Assembly: GCA_012959435.1 (NCBI GenBank)
Contig: DUDF01000031.1
Span: forward strand, 1 to 34,089
Source of the DNA: Candidatus Poseidoniales archaeon
GTDB lineage: Archaea > Thermoplasmatota > Poseidoniia > Poseidoniales > Thalassarchaeaceae
Reading direction: 5' to 3'
DNA: 34,089 bases
In this document: positions 14,963-22,694 of the stretch, piece after piece
Numbering within the stretch: the stretch's first letter is position 1
Layout: each line of letters begins with the position of its first letter
Made by a program: the position numbers and the translations under genes
The notes under the pieces: generated by a model
What the model was told of the DNA's origin: nothing
What the model saw: only the letters and a program-made list of their open reading frames with translations
The model's database searches: none

Positions 14963-16006
14963 TCAACGGTCTGAACGATGCCATCCTTCTGGAAGAAGGA
15001 GTGGGTCACCCACAACATCAGCACCAATTCTTGCCACCAATTCATCACGTAACTTCTCAATCCCATAGCCTTCAGTTGCCGAGACACATAGATGCCCTGA
15101 TACTGGATTCACACCTGTATCAATATTCAGTAAGTCTGCTTTGCCATCAACAACAATTAGTGGAGTCTGTGGTAGCAAGGCGGCAACTTCCGCCAACAAA
15201 TTTTCTTGTGATTCCATCGATGTACCACCATGCTCGGCTGGATCAAGTAAGAATAACACAATTGAGCCAATATTTTCTAGGGCAACAATTGCTTGCATCT
15301 CAATATTATTTCTATCCTCCATAGGCCTGTCAAGTAGGCCGGGTGTGTCAACCATCTGGTAAACACGACGGCGATGTTCAAAATGACCTACATGTAACTG
15401 CTTAGTGGTGAATGGATAGGATGCCACTTCTGGTTCGTTACTCGATAACACACCGATAAGAGCTGACTTCCCTACATTTGGAGAACCTGCAACAACTATA
15501 CAGGGCTCAGAAGTGTCAATCGATGGTAATTCTCGCAACTGGTCCCTTGCTCTGTTCAACCACAACAAAGAAGGGTTCACTTGGTCAATTATAGAGGATA
15601 TTCGGCCATAGGCTTCACGCCTACGCTGATGCATTCCATCAATAATCATCATTCTCTGAATTTGTTGCTCATACTTTTTGGCAATAGCCATGGTTTGTTT
15701 GGCAGCCCATTGAAGGTTTGAGAGGTGATGGCGGAATGCATCGCATCCAACTGATGCATCTATCAGTGAGCGGTCAAATTCAGACTGTTTGTTTAGGGAT
15801 GGCCATTTGTCCACATAATTTCTCAGTGTGGCATCTAATACGTCACTCGCAGATTGAATCATGCGAATCATCTGCTTTCTAGTTCGGAATAATCTATCCG
15901 TGTCTTCGACTGAATCCTTGGCTTTAGTGGCTCTCCTGTAGGCCTTGTCAAGTAACTCATCAGCGAGCAAAACCGTAGGTAATTTCTTCCAGACAATGAC
16001 CGCCAT
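14963..16006 (-). CDS. NOG1-family GTPase
   Basis: NOG1/Obg-type GTPases assist large ribosomal subunit assembly. This 347-aa protein has a helical N-terminal domain (about 1-160) and a G domain: G1 GSPNVGKS (174-181), G2 threonine in YPFTTK, G3 DTPG (220-223) and a G5-like SAT. The G4 motif, normally NKxD, reads DGKADL (287-292), so the guanine-specifying Asn is replaced by Gly. The protein ends soon after the G domain, without the long C-terminal extension of eukaryotic NOG1. I start it at the ATG at 16006, which has a strong GGAGGGAG; the frame extends to a TTG at 16048. It is a single-gene unit, divergent from the next forward run. Confidence 0.88.
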   Translation of the reverse strand: MAVIVWKKLPTVLLADELLDKAYRRATKAKDSVEDTDRLFRTRKQMIRMIQSASDVLDATLRNYVDKWPSLNKQSEFDRSLIDASVGCDAFRHHLSNLQWAAKQTMAIAKKYEQQIQRMMIIDGMHQRRREAYGRISSIIDQVNPSLLWLNRARDQLRELPSIDTSEPCIVVAGSPNVGKSALIGVLSSNEPEVASYPFTTKQLHVGHFEHRRRVYQMVDTPGLLDRPMEDRNNIEMQAIVALENIGSIVLFLLDPAEHGGTSMESQENLLAEVAALLPQTPLIVVDGKADLLNIDTGVNPVSGHLCVSATEGYGIEKLRDELVARIGADVVGDPLLLPEGWHRSDR

Positions 16007-16161
16007 TGTACTCCCTCCACTGTTCGCGGCTCGCCCATCCCTCTTCAATGCAAAGGTTTGGATTTTCTCTATTATTCATTCATTTGGATAAATTTGTATT
16101 CTACTTTCAAGGGGTTCTCTTTTCAAGGGTTGGGTTACTCAGGGTGTTAGAGGCGAGCGAG
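16007..16161. promoter_or_regulatory. Divergent gap between NOG1-like gene and the 16162 unit
   Basis: This roughly 155-bp region serves both directions. An AT-rich block, TTTGGATAAATTTGTATT (around 16083-16100), may hold the forward TATA element. A 9-bp direct repeat TTTCAAGGG occurs at 16105-16113 and 16121-16129, 16 bp apart, downstream of that block. The NOG1 side carries the strong SD GGAGGGAG at its end. No gene is seen, though the frame of the 16162 gene stays open through it to 16006. Confidence 0.35.
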
Positions 16162-16617
16162 TTGGCAGCAAAGAAAGGTAATAAGAGCAAGAAAAATGAC
16201 CTACCCGATTGGGCGGTTATATTATGGAAAGATCTTGGAAAACCTGACCTTTCTGAATTTCAAGATATTCGCAATGGCCCACTACTAGAACGACGCACTG
16301 GCCTTCGAAGAGATGACCTTGTTGAAATCCTGATGGATGCCCGCGCTTTGCCTACAGACATGGATCCATGGGTTAGAGGGAGATTAATGGGGACCAATAA
16401 ATTGACCATTGAACTTCTTACTGCAGACAAAAATTACCATTACATCTCAAGGGATGTTATTGTTGAGGTCTGTCTAGTAGCCCATATGAGGGCAGCTTAC
16501 ATCGATGACCGCGACCTGTTAAACTATGAACGAGAGGATATGAAACGCCGAAACACCTTGCACGAAGAAGTGGAGAAGGATTCCACTGGTGCTGATGACA
16601 GCCACGTATGGGGTTGA
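16162..16617 (+). CDS. Uncharacterised soluble protein
   Basis: I do not recognise this protein. From the TTG at 16162 it has 151 residues: a Lys-rich start (LAAKKGNKSKKNDLPDW), then mixed alpha/beta-like sequence (WAVILWKDLGKPDLSEF, TGLRRDDLVEILMDARALP) and a charged C-terminus rich in Arg, Asp and Glu. There is no transmembrane segment or cysteine cluster. The frame is open back to 16006, but that part is hydrophobic, low in charge and overlaps the NOG1 start and both promoters, so it is unlikely to be coding. TTG 16162 has GAGG 8 nt upstream; a GTG at 16144 is another possible start. It begins the run leading to PCD, ferredoxin and oxidoreductase. Confidence 0.6.
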   Translation: MAAKKGNKSKKNDLPDWAVILWKDLGKPDLSEFQDIRNGPLLERRTGLRRDDLVEILMDARALPTDMDPWVRGRLMGTNKLTIELLTADKNYHYISRDVIVEVCLVAHMRAAYIDDRDLLNYEREDMKRRNTLHEEVEKDSTGADDSHVWG

Positions 16618-16627
16618 TTCGGTGAAC

Positions 16628-16870
16628 ATGCATCAGCATTGGGAATTAATTGATAATCATCATTACGAGCGGGTTTGGAAATTTTCAGACTTTGTTAGTG
16701 CTCTGGATTTTGTCAACAAAGCTGGTGCCATTTGTGAAGAGTTGAATCATCATGCTGAATTTGTACTAAATTGGGGTAGTGTCCTCGTCAGAACTTGGAG
16801 CCATGACATCAATGGGATTTCTGAACGAGACCATGCTCTAATTGAGAATTTAGACCCTCTATTGAAGTGA
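16628..16870 (+). CDS. Pterin-4a-carbinolamine dehydratase (PCD/DCoH family)
   Basis: The PCD family dehydrates 4a-hydroxytetrahydrobiopterin and related pterins. The diagnostic active-site segment is ELNHHAEFVLNW, followed by TWSHDINGISERD, giving the E-x-x-x-H-H, W/Y, H, D pattern of the family. The preceding WELIDNHHYERVWKFSDF strand-helix is also typical. At 80 aa from the ATG at 16628 it is a minimal version without the usual N-terminal helix. A GTG at 16622 is also possible, and the frame extends to 16589 by overlapping the previous gene. It ends 4 bp before the ferredoxin gene. No aromatic amino acid hydroxylase is nearby, so its pterin substrate is unknown. Confidence 0.9.
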   Translation: MHQHWELIDNHHYERVWKFSDFVSALDFVNKAGAICEELNHHAEFVLNWGSVLVRTWSHDINGISERDHALIENLDPLLK

Positions 16871-16874
16871 AAGC

Positions 16875-17192
16875 ATGAGTACCAACTTTCGACACCACAT
16901 GTTCATTTGCGCTCATGAAAGGCCTGCTGATGCAACGAGAGAATGTTGTGCTGCTAAAGGAAGTTTAGAATTGATGAAGGCTATCAAAACCGCTGCAAAA
17001 GTAGAGGGGATTGCAAATATACGCGTGCAAAAATCAGGATGCCTTAGTAATTGTGAGAATGGTGTTTCTTGTGTAGTTTATCCTGAAGGTGTGTGGTATA
17101 CACTTACAGGCGAAGAAAACATCCCCTACCTCATGGAGCATTTACGGACTGGAACTGTAGCTAAGCATCTATTGATGCACCCGGAGGCCTGA
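16875..17192 (+). CDS. Thioredoxin-like [2Fe-2S] ferredoxin
   Basis: This 105-aa protein belongs to the thioredoxin-fold [2Fe-2S] ferredoxins. The ligand pattern is visible: Cys12 in FICAHERP, Cys24 or Cys25 in TRECCAAKG, then Cys56 and Cys60 in GCLSNCENG, followed by VVYPEGVWY, the most conserved block of the family. It carries one electron in the cytosol; partners vary. An extra Cys66 is not part of the usual set. It sits between PCD and an NAD(P)H:quinone oxidoreductase-like gene with gaps of 4 and 2 bp, so the three are very likely co-expressed and could exchange electrons, though that is inference. Confidence 0.92.
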   Translation: MSTNFRHHMFICAHERPADATRECCAAKGSLELMKAIKTAAKVEGIANIRVQKSGCLSNCENGVSCVVYPEGVWYTLTGEENIPYLMEHLRTGTVAKHLLMHPEA

Positions 17193-17194
17193 TT

Positions 17195-18217
17195 ATGCAA
17201 CGTGTAGTCTATACTCAAAGAGGTGGTTTAGAAGCCATTAAAATCGTCGATGAAGATAATCCCACCCCTTCCCCCAGCGAAGTGGTTGTTGAAGTACATC
17301 GAGCAGGAATTAACTTCGCCGACCTAATGATGCGTCAAGGTCTGTACCAACCAACCCCTCCATTCCCGTTCACACCTGGTTACGAAGTATCAGGAACTAT
17401 CTCCGCGATTGGCGAAGGAGTGACAGACTTCACTATCGGCGAGCGAGTGTTGGCATTATGTGGAATGGGAGGCTACTCACAACAAGTTGCCGTCGCAGCA
17501 GACCGTGTGTTCAAATTACCTGATGAGGTAGATTTTGATACAGCAGCCGCACTACCTGTAACTTACTTGACAACATACCACATGCTGAAATATTTGGGTA
17601 ATTTTCAACCTAATGATACCATCCTAATCCACCACGCCGCTGGAGGCGTTGGGACTGCAACCGCGCAAATAGGAAAGGCACTAGGTGCCGGGATAATCAT
17701 CGGCACTGCATCTACTGCAAAATCTGACTTTGTTAACGAACTTGGAATGAGATATATTGATCGAGATGCTGAAGATTTTGTCGCTGTTTGCAAAAAAGAA
17801 ACAGGTGGTAAAGGAGTACACCACGCCTTAGACCCAGTAGGAGGGAAACACCTAATGCGCTCTTACAAGGCACTTCGTAAAGGCGGGAACCTATACGCCT
17901 TTGGCGGCTCTTCAGCAGTTCGTGGAAGTAAGCGCTCACTTCGGGCTGCACTCGGCTTCCTTTGGGGAATGCCGAAGTTTGACCCAATGCGAATGATGAA
18001 TTCTAATAAGGCCGTTTTTGGTGTTCACATGGGGACTTGGCCGGACCACGAGGTTCTCAAAGGTCACATGGATGAACTATCTAAAATGCTTACAAAAGGA
18101 GAAATTTCACCTGTTGTAGACAAAGTGTTTCATTATACTGATGTTGCCTCTGCTCAACAGTATATTCATGACCGCAAAAACCGCGGAAAAGTGCTGATTA
18201 ACTTCCGCTCAAAATGA
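17195..18217 (+). CDS. Zinc-independent MDR-family NAD(P)H:quinone oxidoreductase
   Basis: This 340-aa medium-chain dehydrogenase/reductase resembles quinone oxidoreductase (QOR/VAT1-like). The N-terminal GroES-like domain contains GINFADLMMRQGLY and PGYEVSGTI; the Rossmann domain has HHAAGGVGTATAQIGKALGA, the AAGGVG form typical of QOR. The structural and catalytic zinc cysteines of alcohol dehydrogenases are absent. The C-terminus, with GEISPVVDKVF and RGKVLINF, is also typical. It would reduce quinones or enones with NADPH; the real substrate is unknown. A strong GGAGG lies 8 nt before the ATG. It is the last gene of the PCD-ferredoxin group, before a gap of about 100 bp and PEP synthase. 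Confidence 0.9.
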   Translation: MQRVVYTQRGGLEAIKIVDEDNPTPSPSEVVVEVHRAGINFADLMMRQGLYQPTPPFPFTPGYEVSGTISAIGEGVTDFTIGERVLALCGMGGYSQQVAVAADRVFKLPDEVDFDTAAALPVTYLTTYHMLKYLGNFQPNDTILIHHAAGGVGTATAQIGKALGAGIIIGTASTAKSDFVNELGMRYIDRDAEDFVAVCKKETGGKGVHHALDPVGGKHLMRSYKALRKGGNLYAFGGSSAVRGSKRSLRAALGFLWGMPKFDPMRMMNSNKAVFGVHMGTWPDHEVLKGHMDELSKMLTKGEISPVVDKVFHYTDVASAQQYIHDRKNRGKVLINFRSK

Positions 18218-18317
18218 TGCGGGGGCATCGCGGTTTACTTTTTGCACTACTTCATCATTATTTACCCCCTTAAACAGCACCTTTTTGCCGGCAACAGTCG
18301 GCGAGGGGTTGAATCGC

Positions 18318-20963
18318 TTGGTGGCAGCGAAATTAGTTGAATGGTTCAGTGAAGTCAGCATGGCTGATACTGCAAGTGTAGGTGGAAAAGGTGCATCTCT
18401 GGGGGAGTTGTTTTCTAATCTCAAAAAAGCGGGAGTAAGTGTCCCTAATGGATTCAATGTGACAGTTGAAGCATTCCAACAATTTGTCAACACAGAAGTA
18501 CCAGCATCTACTTGGGACAATGTTCGTAATCCAGAGGGTGTTGAGGATATTCGCGAACAAGCGATAGCTTGTACTACCCTGTCCAAAGCATTGGAAATAT
18601 GCCTACTAGGGGCTGACCCAAGTGACCACCTCAATTTACACGGTAGAGCCTCATTGGCTCGAGCGATTGTTCGTGATACACCAGTTCCAGAAATTATCCG
18701 CCAAGCAATTATCAACGCGTACGGCCAATTATGTGAAGAATATGGACAAGGTGCAGATGTCGCTGTACGCTCCTCCGCAACCACTGAAGATTCAGCAGAA
18801 GCGTCATTTGCTGGACAATACGAATCTTTTCTCAATGTGAGTGGTGAAAGGGCTGTAATCCAAAAGTGGAGGCAATGTGTTGCTAGCCTATTCACCGAGC
18901 GAGCAATTGGCTACCAACTTGAGAAGAACATGAATCCACTAGACAGCGCAATTGCTGTTGTCATCATGAAGATGGTGAGGGCTGACAAAGCGTGTTCAGG
19001 TGTGATGTTTACAATTGACCCCGATTCAGGACATCAAGGAGTTATTCACATCGCTTCAGCATATGGATTGGGGGAATTAGTTGTCCAAGGTAGCATCACC
19101 CCAGACACCTATACTGTGTGGAAAGAAGGTTTACGCCGGGGTAATTTTGCTATTGTTCACCGCGTCCTAGGAAGTAAAGATACCCGTATGATATATGCGC
19201 ATGGTACAGTCAATGAAGTGACCACAACTAGTGTCCCATTAGAAGAAAGAAGAGCATGGTCATTGAACCATCAAGAATGCCGGCAACTTGCAGAAATGGC
19301 ACTAGCAATCGAAGAACATTATCAACAACCAATGGATATTGAATGGGCTAAAGATGGTGTTGCCAACCAATTATTCATTGTCCAAGCAAGACCAGAAACG
19401 GTACACGCACAAGCTAGTTCTGCTAAACTAATACGTTACAAGATGGATGTTTCACTGATTAAAAAACTCAAGAAGAACGACATGGTTCTCGCCACCGGTC
19501 AAGCAGTAGGGAAGAGAATCGGGTGTGGTAAAGTGAGATCCTACCGCTCTTATGAAGAGGTCTTAGAGGGAAAAAGAGCAATTCGCAGAAGGCTATCCGA
19601 AGGAGTTCGCTTAGAGGAAATAACTCACGAAAACCGCGTCTTTGAGGAAGGCGATGTATTAGTCACCGAAATGACTACTCCAGACTGGGAGCCACTGATG
19701 AAACAAGCATCATTAATTGTCACACGCAAAGGTGGTAGAACATCACATGCTGCTATCATTGCCCGTGAATTTGGTATTCCGGCAATTGTTGGCTGTTCAG
19801 AAGCCATGGAACTAGAAAATTTGGCAACAGTCACAGGAAGTTGTGCTGAAGGCGATACTGGATTCATCTACTCAGGAAATCATCCCTTTGAAATTGAAGA
19901 AATTGAAGTTGATTCAACTGTTAAATTGAATACTAAGATAAAGTTGAATGTTGGGTTCCCAACTAAATCGCTTGCAGATTCGCAATTACCCGTTGACGGA
20001 GTAGGATTAGCACGAATTGAATTCGTATTATCTGCTGAAGTTGGTATTCACCCACTCGCATTTGTACACCATCAAGAGTTGATACAATATCTTGAAACGG
20101 GTGAGGTTGGGGCTGGACTACAACCATATATTGAAGCATTAGAAATTACTGATGAATCTGTAATTCAATCTGCAGTTGAAGCGGTTGAAAGACGAGCCTG
20201 GTCATATGATGATAAGCGTGGACTATTCATCGATAAACTACGCGAAGGTGTAGGCTTAATCTGTGCCGCTTTCCATCCACGCCCAGTTCTTGTGAGACTT
20301 TCAGATTTCAAATCAAATGAATACCGTGAACTTCTAGGTGGCAGAATCTTTGAGCCAAATGAAGAGAATCCTATGATCGCATGGCGAGGTGCTTCGCGAT
20401 ACCTTGATGAAAATTTCAAGCCAGCATTCGAAATGGAACTTGAAGCGATGGCCTCAGTCAGGCATGACTTTGGATTAGATAATCTACAATTGATGGTGCC
20501 GTTTTGCCGCACTCCCGAAGAGGGAGAGGCGGTCAAGCACCTGCTCAACGAACACAATGTTGGGCCTGACTCAAAAGTCCCTCTATTCGTGATGGTTGAA
20601 TTACCATCCAACATAATAGATGCTGATAATTTCATAGAAAAAATGGAATTATTTGGGGGGTCAATCGGCTCTAACGATTTAGTCCAAACAGTATATGCCG
20701 TATCTAGAGACGATTTAGAAGGGTATCAGCATCCAGTCGATGCTCGCTCACCAGCAGTGAAATCAATGATTCGAGATGCAGTTAGAAAATTCACCCAATC
20801 TGGCCTTGAAATTGGAATCTGTGGGCAAGCACCATCCGACTACCCTGATGAATTCCCTGAATTCTTAATTGATTGCGGAATCTCAAGTATATCTGTAACA
20901 CCAGATACAGTAATGGCAGTAAGAATATCAATTGCAAAGGCAGAAGCGAACTTAAATTCGTGA
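18318..20963 (+). CDS. ppsA: Phosphoenolpyruvate synthase
   Basis: PpsA converts pyruvate, ATP and water to PEP, AMP and phosphate, the entry to gluconeogenesis. The order is an N-terminal ATP-grasp domain (VGGKGASLGEL, VRSSATTEDS, IEWAKDG, VQARPETVH), a swivelling phosphohistidine domain with His477 in GGRTSHAAIIARE, and a C-terminal TIM barrel with GVGLARIEF and catalytic Cys835 in GICGQAPSD. At about 881 aa it is longer than the usual 760-800. Some 30 extra residues (about 412-444) lie within the swivelling domain, between GKVRSY and GDVLVTEMTTPDW. No ATG fits the N-terminus. TTG 18318 has GAGGGG 9 nt before it; GTG 18321 and TTG 18285 are alternatives. It is preceded by its own gap and likely promoter. 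Confidence 0.95.
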   Translation: MVAAKLVEWFSEVSMADTASVGGKGASLGELFSNLKKAGVSVPNGFNVTVEAFQQFVNTEVPASTWDNVRNPEGVEDIREQAIACTTLSKALEICLLGADPSDHLNLHGRASLARAIVRDTPVPEIIRQAIINAYGQLCEEYGQGADVAVRSSATTEDSAEASFAGQYESFLNVSGERAVIQKWRQCVASLFTERAIGYQLEKNMNPLDSAIAVVIMKMVRADKACSGVMFTIDPDSGHQGVIHIASAYGLGELVVQGSITPDTYTVWKEGLRRGNFAIVHRVLGSKDTRMIYAHGTVNEVTTTSVPLEERRAWSLNHQECRQLAEMALAIEEHYQQPMDIEWAKDGVANQLFIVQARPETVHAQASSAKLIRYKMDVSLIKKLKKNDMVLATGQAVGKRIGCGKVRSYRSYEEVLEGKRAIRRRLSEGVRLEEITHENRVFEEGDVLVTEMTTPDWEPLMKQASLIVTRKGGRTSHAAIIAREFGIPAIVGCSEAMELENLATVTGSCAEGDTGFIYSGNHPFEIEEIEVDSTVKLNTKIKLNVGFPTKSLADSQLPVDGVGLARIEFVLSAEVGIHPLAFVHHQELIQYLETGEVGAGLQPYIEALEITDESVIQSAVEAVERRAWSYDDKRGLFIDKLREGVGLICAAFHPRPVLVRLSDFKSNEYRELLGGRIFEPNEENPMIAWRGASRYLDENFKPAFEMELEAMASVRHDFGLDNLQLMVPFCRTPEEGEAVKHLLNEHNVGPDSKVPLFVMVELPSNIIDADNFIEKMELFGGSIGSNDLVQTVYAVSRDDLEGYQHPVDARSPAVKSMIRDAVRKFTQSGLEIGICGQAPSDYPDEFPEFLIDCGISSISVTPDTVMAVRISIAKAEANLNS

Positions 20964-20976
20964 ATCAAACTGCTGA

Positions 20977-21387
20977 TTAGAGTTTAACAGGGCGGGTTGC
21001 ACCACACGCTTGACACTTGAGAAGAGTTGTTCGGTCTTCTTTGATGAAACTTGTATCTGGAGCATTACATTGACCACATAAAATGTAGGTTTTTACATAA
21101 TTACCCAACTTTTCACGGATCCTCTTGGGTGGGATTCTTCCCTTAAGCAAGACACGCCGGTCCTCTCTTGAACCTGAAGTACCCAGTTCATTTTGTAAGA
21201 AATGGTAAACATGGTTGCCATCTCTATCCATCATGTCAATGATATCTCCGAAATTACGGATAATCGTCTGGCTTCCTTCAATCAATACATCTGGTTCTGG
21301 AAGTTTCCATCGTTCAGATGACGACAACTCCTGAGGTATTTTGTCGCGAGCTCGGTTGAGAAGTGACTCGTAGTCAAAGTCTGTCAT
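20977..21387 (-). CDS. Translation initiation factor aIF2 subunit beta
   Basis: The beta subunit of aIF2 helps deliver initiator tRNA. The protein has the alpha-beta core LPEPDVLIEGSQTIIRNFGDI, the conserved HVYHFLQNELGTSGS and the C-terminal zinc ribbon with Cys pairs in ILCGQCNAPDT and LLKCQACGATRP. At 136 aa from the ATG at 21387 it has the normal archaeal length. The frame extends to a GTG at 21423, but those 12 residues are not conserved-looking and reach into the dut promoter. It is a single gene ending 13 bp from ppsA in convergent orientation and divergent from dut. Confidence 0.95.
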   Translation of the reverse strand: MTDFDYESLLNRARDKIPQELSSSERWKLPEPDVLIEGSQTIIRNFGDIIDMMDRDGNHVYHFLQNELGTSGSREDRRVLLKGRIPPKRIREKLGNYVKTYILCGQCNAPDTSFIKEDRTTLLKCQACGATRPVKL

Positions 21388-21461
21388 TGGATTTGCCGAC
21401 CTGCGCACCCCTGTTAAGACCACCGTTAATTCAACAGCCTAGACGCGCCCCGCAGGTATTG
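21388..21461. promoter_or_regulatory. Divergent aIF2-beta/dut leader with nested inverted repeats
   Basis: This 74-bp region separates two start codons. ACCTGCG (21399-21405) and CGCAGGT (21451-21457) are perfect 7-bp inverted arms, and CTGTT (21411-21415) with AACAG (21433-21437) is nested inside. As a result both transcripts carry CGCAGGT before the start codon: 4 nt before the dut ATG and about 11 nt before the aIF2-beta ATG. The dut copy is part of CCCGCAGGTAT, which also precedes the 14181 gene. No strong TATA is visible. Confidence 0.45.
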
Positions 21462-21911
21462 ATGCGAGAGCAAGTGACTGTCCAATTTGTGAAAATTCAT
21501 GCCGATGCTCAAGCACCAACTCAGGGATCATCATTGGCTGCTGGCTGGGATTTGAGGGCGATTGAGGAAACAATAGTTGGCACGGGATCTTCTGTGAAGG
21601 TGAAAACCGGACTGAAAATCGCCATCCCAGCAGGATTTGAAGGCCAAGTCAGGGCTCGCTCTTCGTTAGCCGCAAAAGGATTAATTTTACCAAACGCACC
21701 AGGGACTATAGATGCTGACTATCGAGGGGAATTAATGGTATTACTAACATGGATAGGAGAAGGTGATTCTTACACAATCCCCCAAGGTGAGAGAGTAGCG
21801 CAATTGGTAATTTCTCCTGTCCCGCTGGTCGAATTTATTGAGGTCGACGAAGATGGCCTAGGTGACACCGAACGTGGCGAAGGTGGATTTGGTAGTACTG
21901 GCAGATTTTGA
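21462..21911 (+). CDS. dut: dUTP diphosphatase (trimeric dUTPase)
   Basis: Dut hydrolyses dUTP to dUMP and pyrophosphate, keeping uracil out of DNA and supplying the thymidylate precursor. All five motifs of trimeric dUTPases are present in order: AGWDLRA, RARSSLAAKG, NAPGTIDADYRGE with the catalytic Asp, GERVAQLVI and the C-terminal RGEGGFGSTG that closes over the nucleotide. At 149 aa from the ATG at 21462 it has standard length. The frame is open to 21363, but that part lies over the aIF2-beta gene and reads as low-complexity. AGGT lies 4 nt before the ATG. The intact C-terminal arm separates it from dCTP deaminase. Confidence 0.95.
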   Translation: MREQVTVQFVKIHADAQAPTQGSSLAAGWDLRAIEETIVGTGSSVKVKTGLKIAIPAGFEGQVRARSSLAAKGLILPNAPGTIDADYRGELMVLLTWIGEGDSYTIPQGERVAQLVISPVPLVEFIEVDEDGLGDTERGEGGFGSTGRF

Positions 21912-22102
21912 ACCAAATCTAACCACTAGCCTAATCATCATTTTACTAAGATATCCCCCCTAACAATCTGGTATCTCAGGTGAAGCCTTTTGGTATTGGA
22001 TTATACTGCTTTACCGTTGTTTTAGAACGACCCTGATACTGGGATGTTTGACACCGCCTATGGCGGTGGGTTCATTACGGTCCTACTCATCCTTAAGTGT
22101 GA
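21912..22102 (+). promoter_or_regulatory. Leader and promoter region of the gfcR-like gene
   Basis: This is the longest gap in the window, about 190 bp. A TATA-like ATTATAC lies near 21998-22004, which would start transcription near 22027 and leave a leader of roughly 75 nt. The leader contains the 7-bp hairpin at 22052-22068. The final GTGTGA before the ATG is a weak ribosome site. No small ORF or RNA gene is evident in the region. Confidence 0.4.
22052..22068 (+). promoter_or_regulatory. Perfect 17-bp palindrome upstream of gfcR-like gene
   Basis: CACCGCC, centre TAT, GGCGGTG make a perfect 7-bp stem with a 3-nt loop, ending 34 nt before the ATG of the PyrE-like regulator. It could be an operator for that regulator itself or a leader hairpin. 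It is the most GC-rich element of the gap. Confidence 0.5.
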
Positions 22103-22681
22103 ATGGCATTGAGTGTTGATGAACTAAGGGATAGAGTCCTTGCTCTACGAGAAGAAGGTTTGAATGACCAGCAAATTGCTGATGAGATGTCAATTTCAAA
22201 ATCTACAATCACTTGGTTACAAGGAAGTTCTGCACCAGAGGCAAAGCCAGATGATGTTCGAATCGGTTGGCGTTCAATTGGCGTTAGACCTCAACGAATT
22301 GATGCAATCGGGATGATTATGGCTGATATTATTGATGAACACTACCCTGAAGGAATTGACACCGTAGTAGGTATCAGTCTGAATGGAATATTCTTCTCAC
22401 AATCTGTTGCTGACCAAGTTGGCGCTGAAGTTTCGATATTCCGTAGTGCAGTGGGTGAAAAAGGTGGAGCCTTGTCCCACAAATACGCAAATGTTGGTGG
22501 CCGGAAAGTGGTAATTGTAGACGACCTTTTCAATAGCGGAGAAACAATGCGAAGAGCCATTGAAGTCTTACAAAATGATGGCGCTGAAGTCGTTCTTTGC
22601 CTAGTCCTTGTTAACAAGACCGAAAAGAATGAAATCGCTGGAGTCCCATTACGCGGTCTAATCAGAGCAGTTTCAGTCTAA
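22103..22681 (+). CDS. gfcR: PyrE-like transcriptional regulator (GfcR family: HTH plus phosphoribosyltransferase)
   Basis: The 192-aa protein joins an N-terminal helix-turn-helix (about 18-40, GLNDQQIADEMSISKSTITWL) to a type I phosphoribosyltransferase domain. The PRPP loop is VVIVDDLFNSGET (136-148). This is the archaeal orotate-phosphoribosyltransferase-like family; its haloarchaeal member GfcR regulates sugar catabolism genes. Family knowledge suggests that it senses a phosphoribosyl or sugar metabolite rather than making OMP. It begins a unit with lysS 13 bp downstream. The 17-bp palindrome in its leader is a candidate self-regulation site. A true PyrE would normally lack the HTH. The gene symbol is by family only. 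Confidence 0.85.
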   Translation: MALSVDELRDRVLALREEGLNDQQIADEMSISKSTITWLQGSSAPEAKPDDVRIGWRSIGVRPQRIDAIGMIMADIIDEHYPEGIDTVVGISLNGIFFSQSVADQVGAEVSIFRSAVGEKGGALSHKYANVGGRKVVIVDDLFNSGETMRRAIEVLQNDGAEVVLCLVLVNKTEKNEIAGVPLRGLIRAVSV

Positions 22682-22694
22682 GTAGGTGTGAGAG

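Noticed and set aside
14774-14974. 66-codon frame between the 14181 gene and NOG1
   Set aside because: It has no recognisable motif, whereas the overlapping 39-codon frame has two CxxC pairs and a ribosome site.
16006-16161. N-terminal extension of the 16162 protein
   Set aside because: It covers the NOG1 start and divergent promoter region and reads as hydrophobic non-coding-like sequence.
18209-18895. Reverse 228-codon frame over the start of PEP synthase
   Set aside because: Antisense to conserved ATP-grasp coding sequence, without domains.
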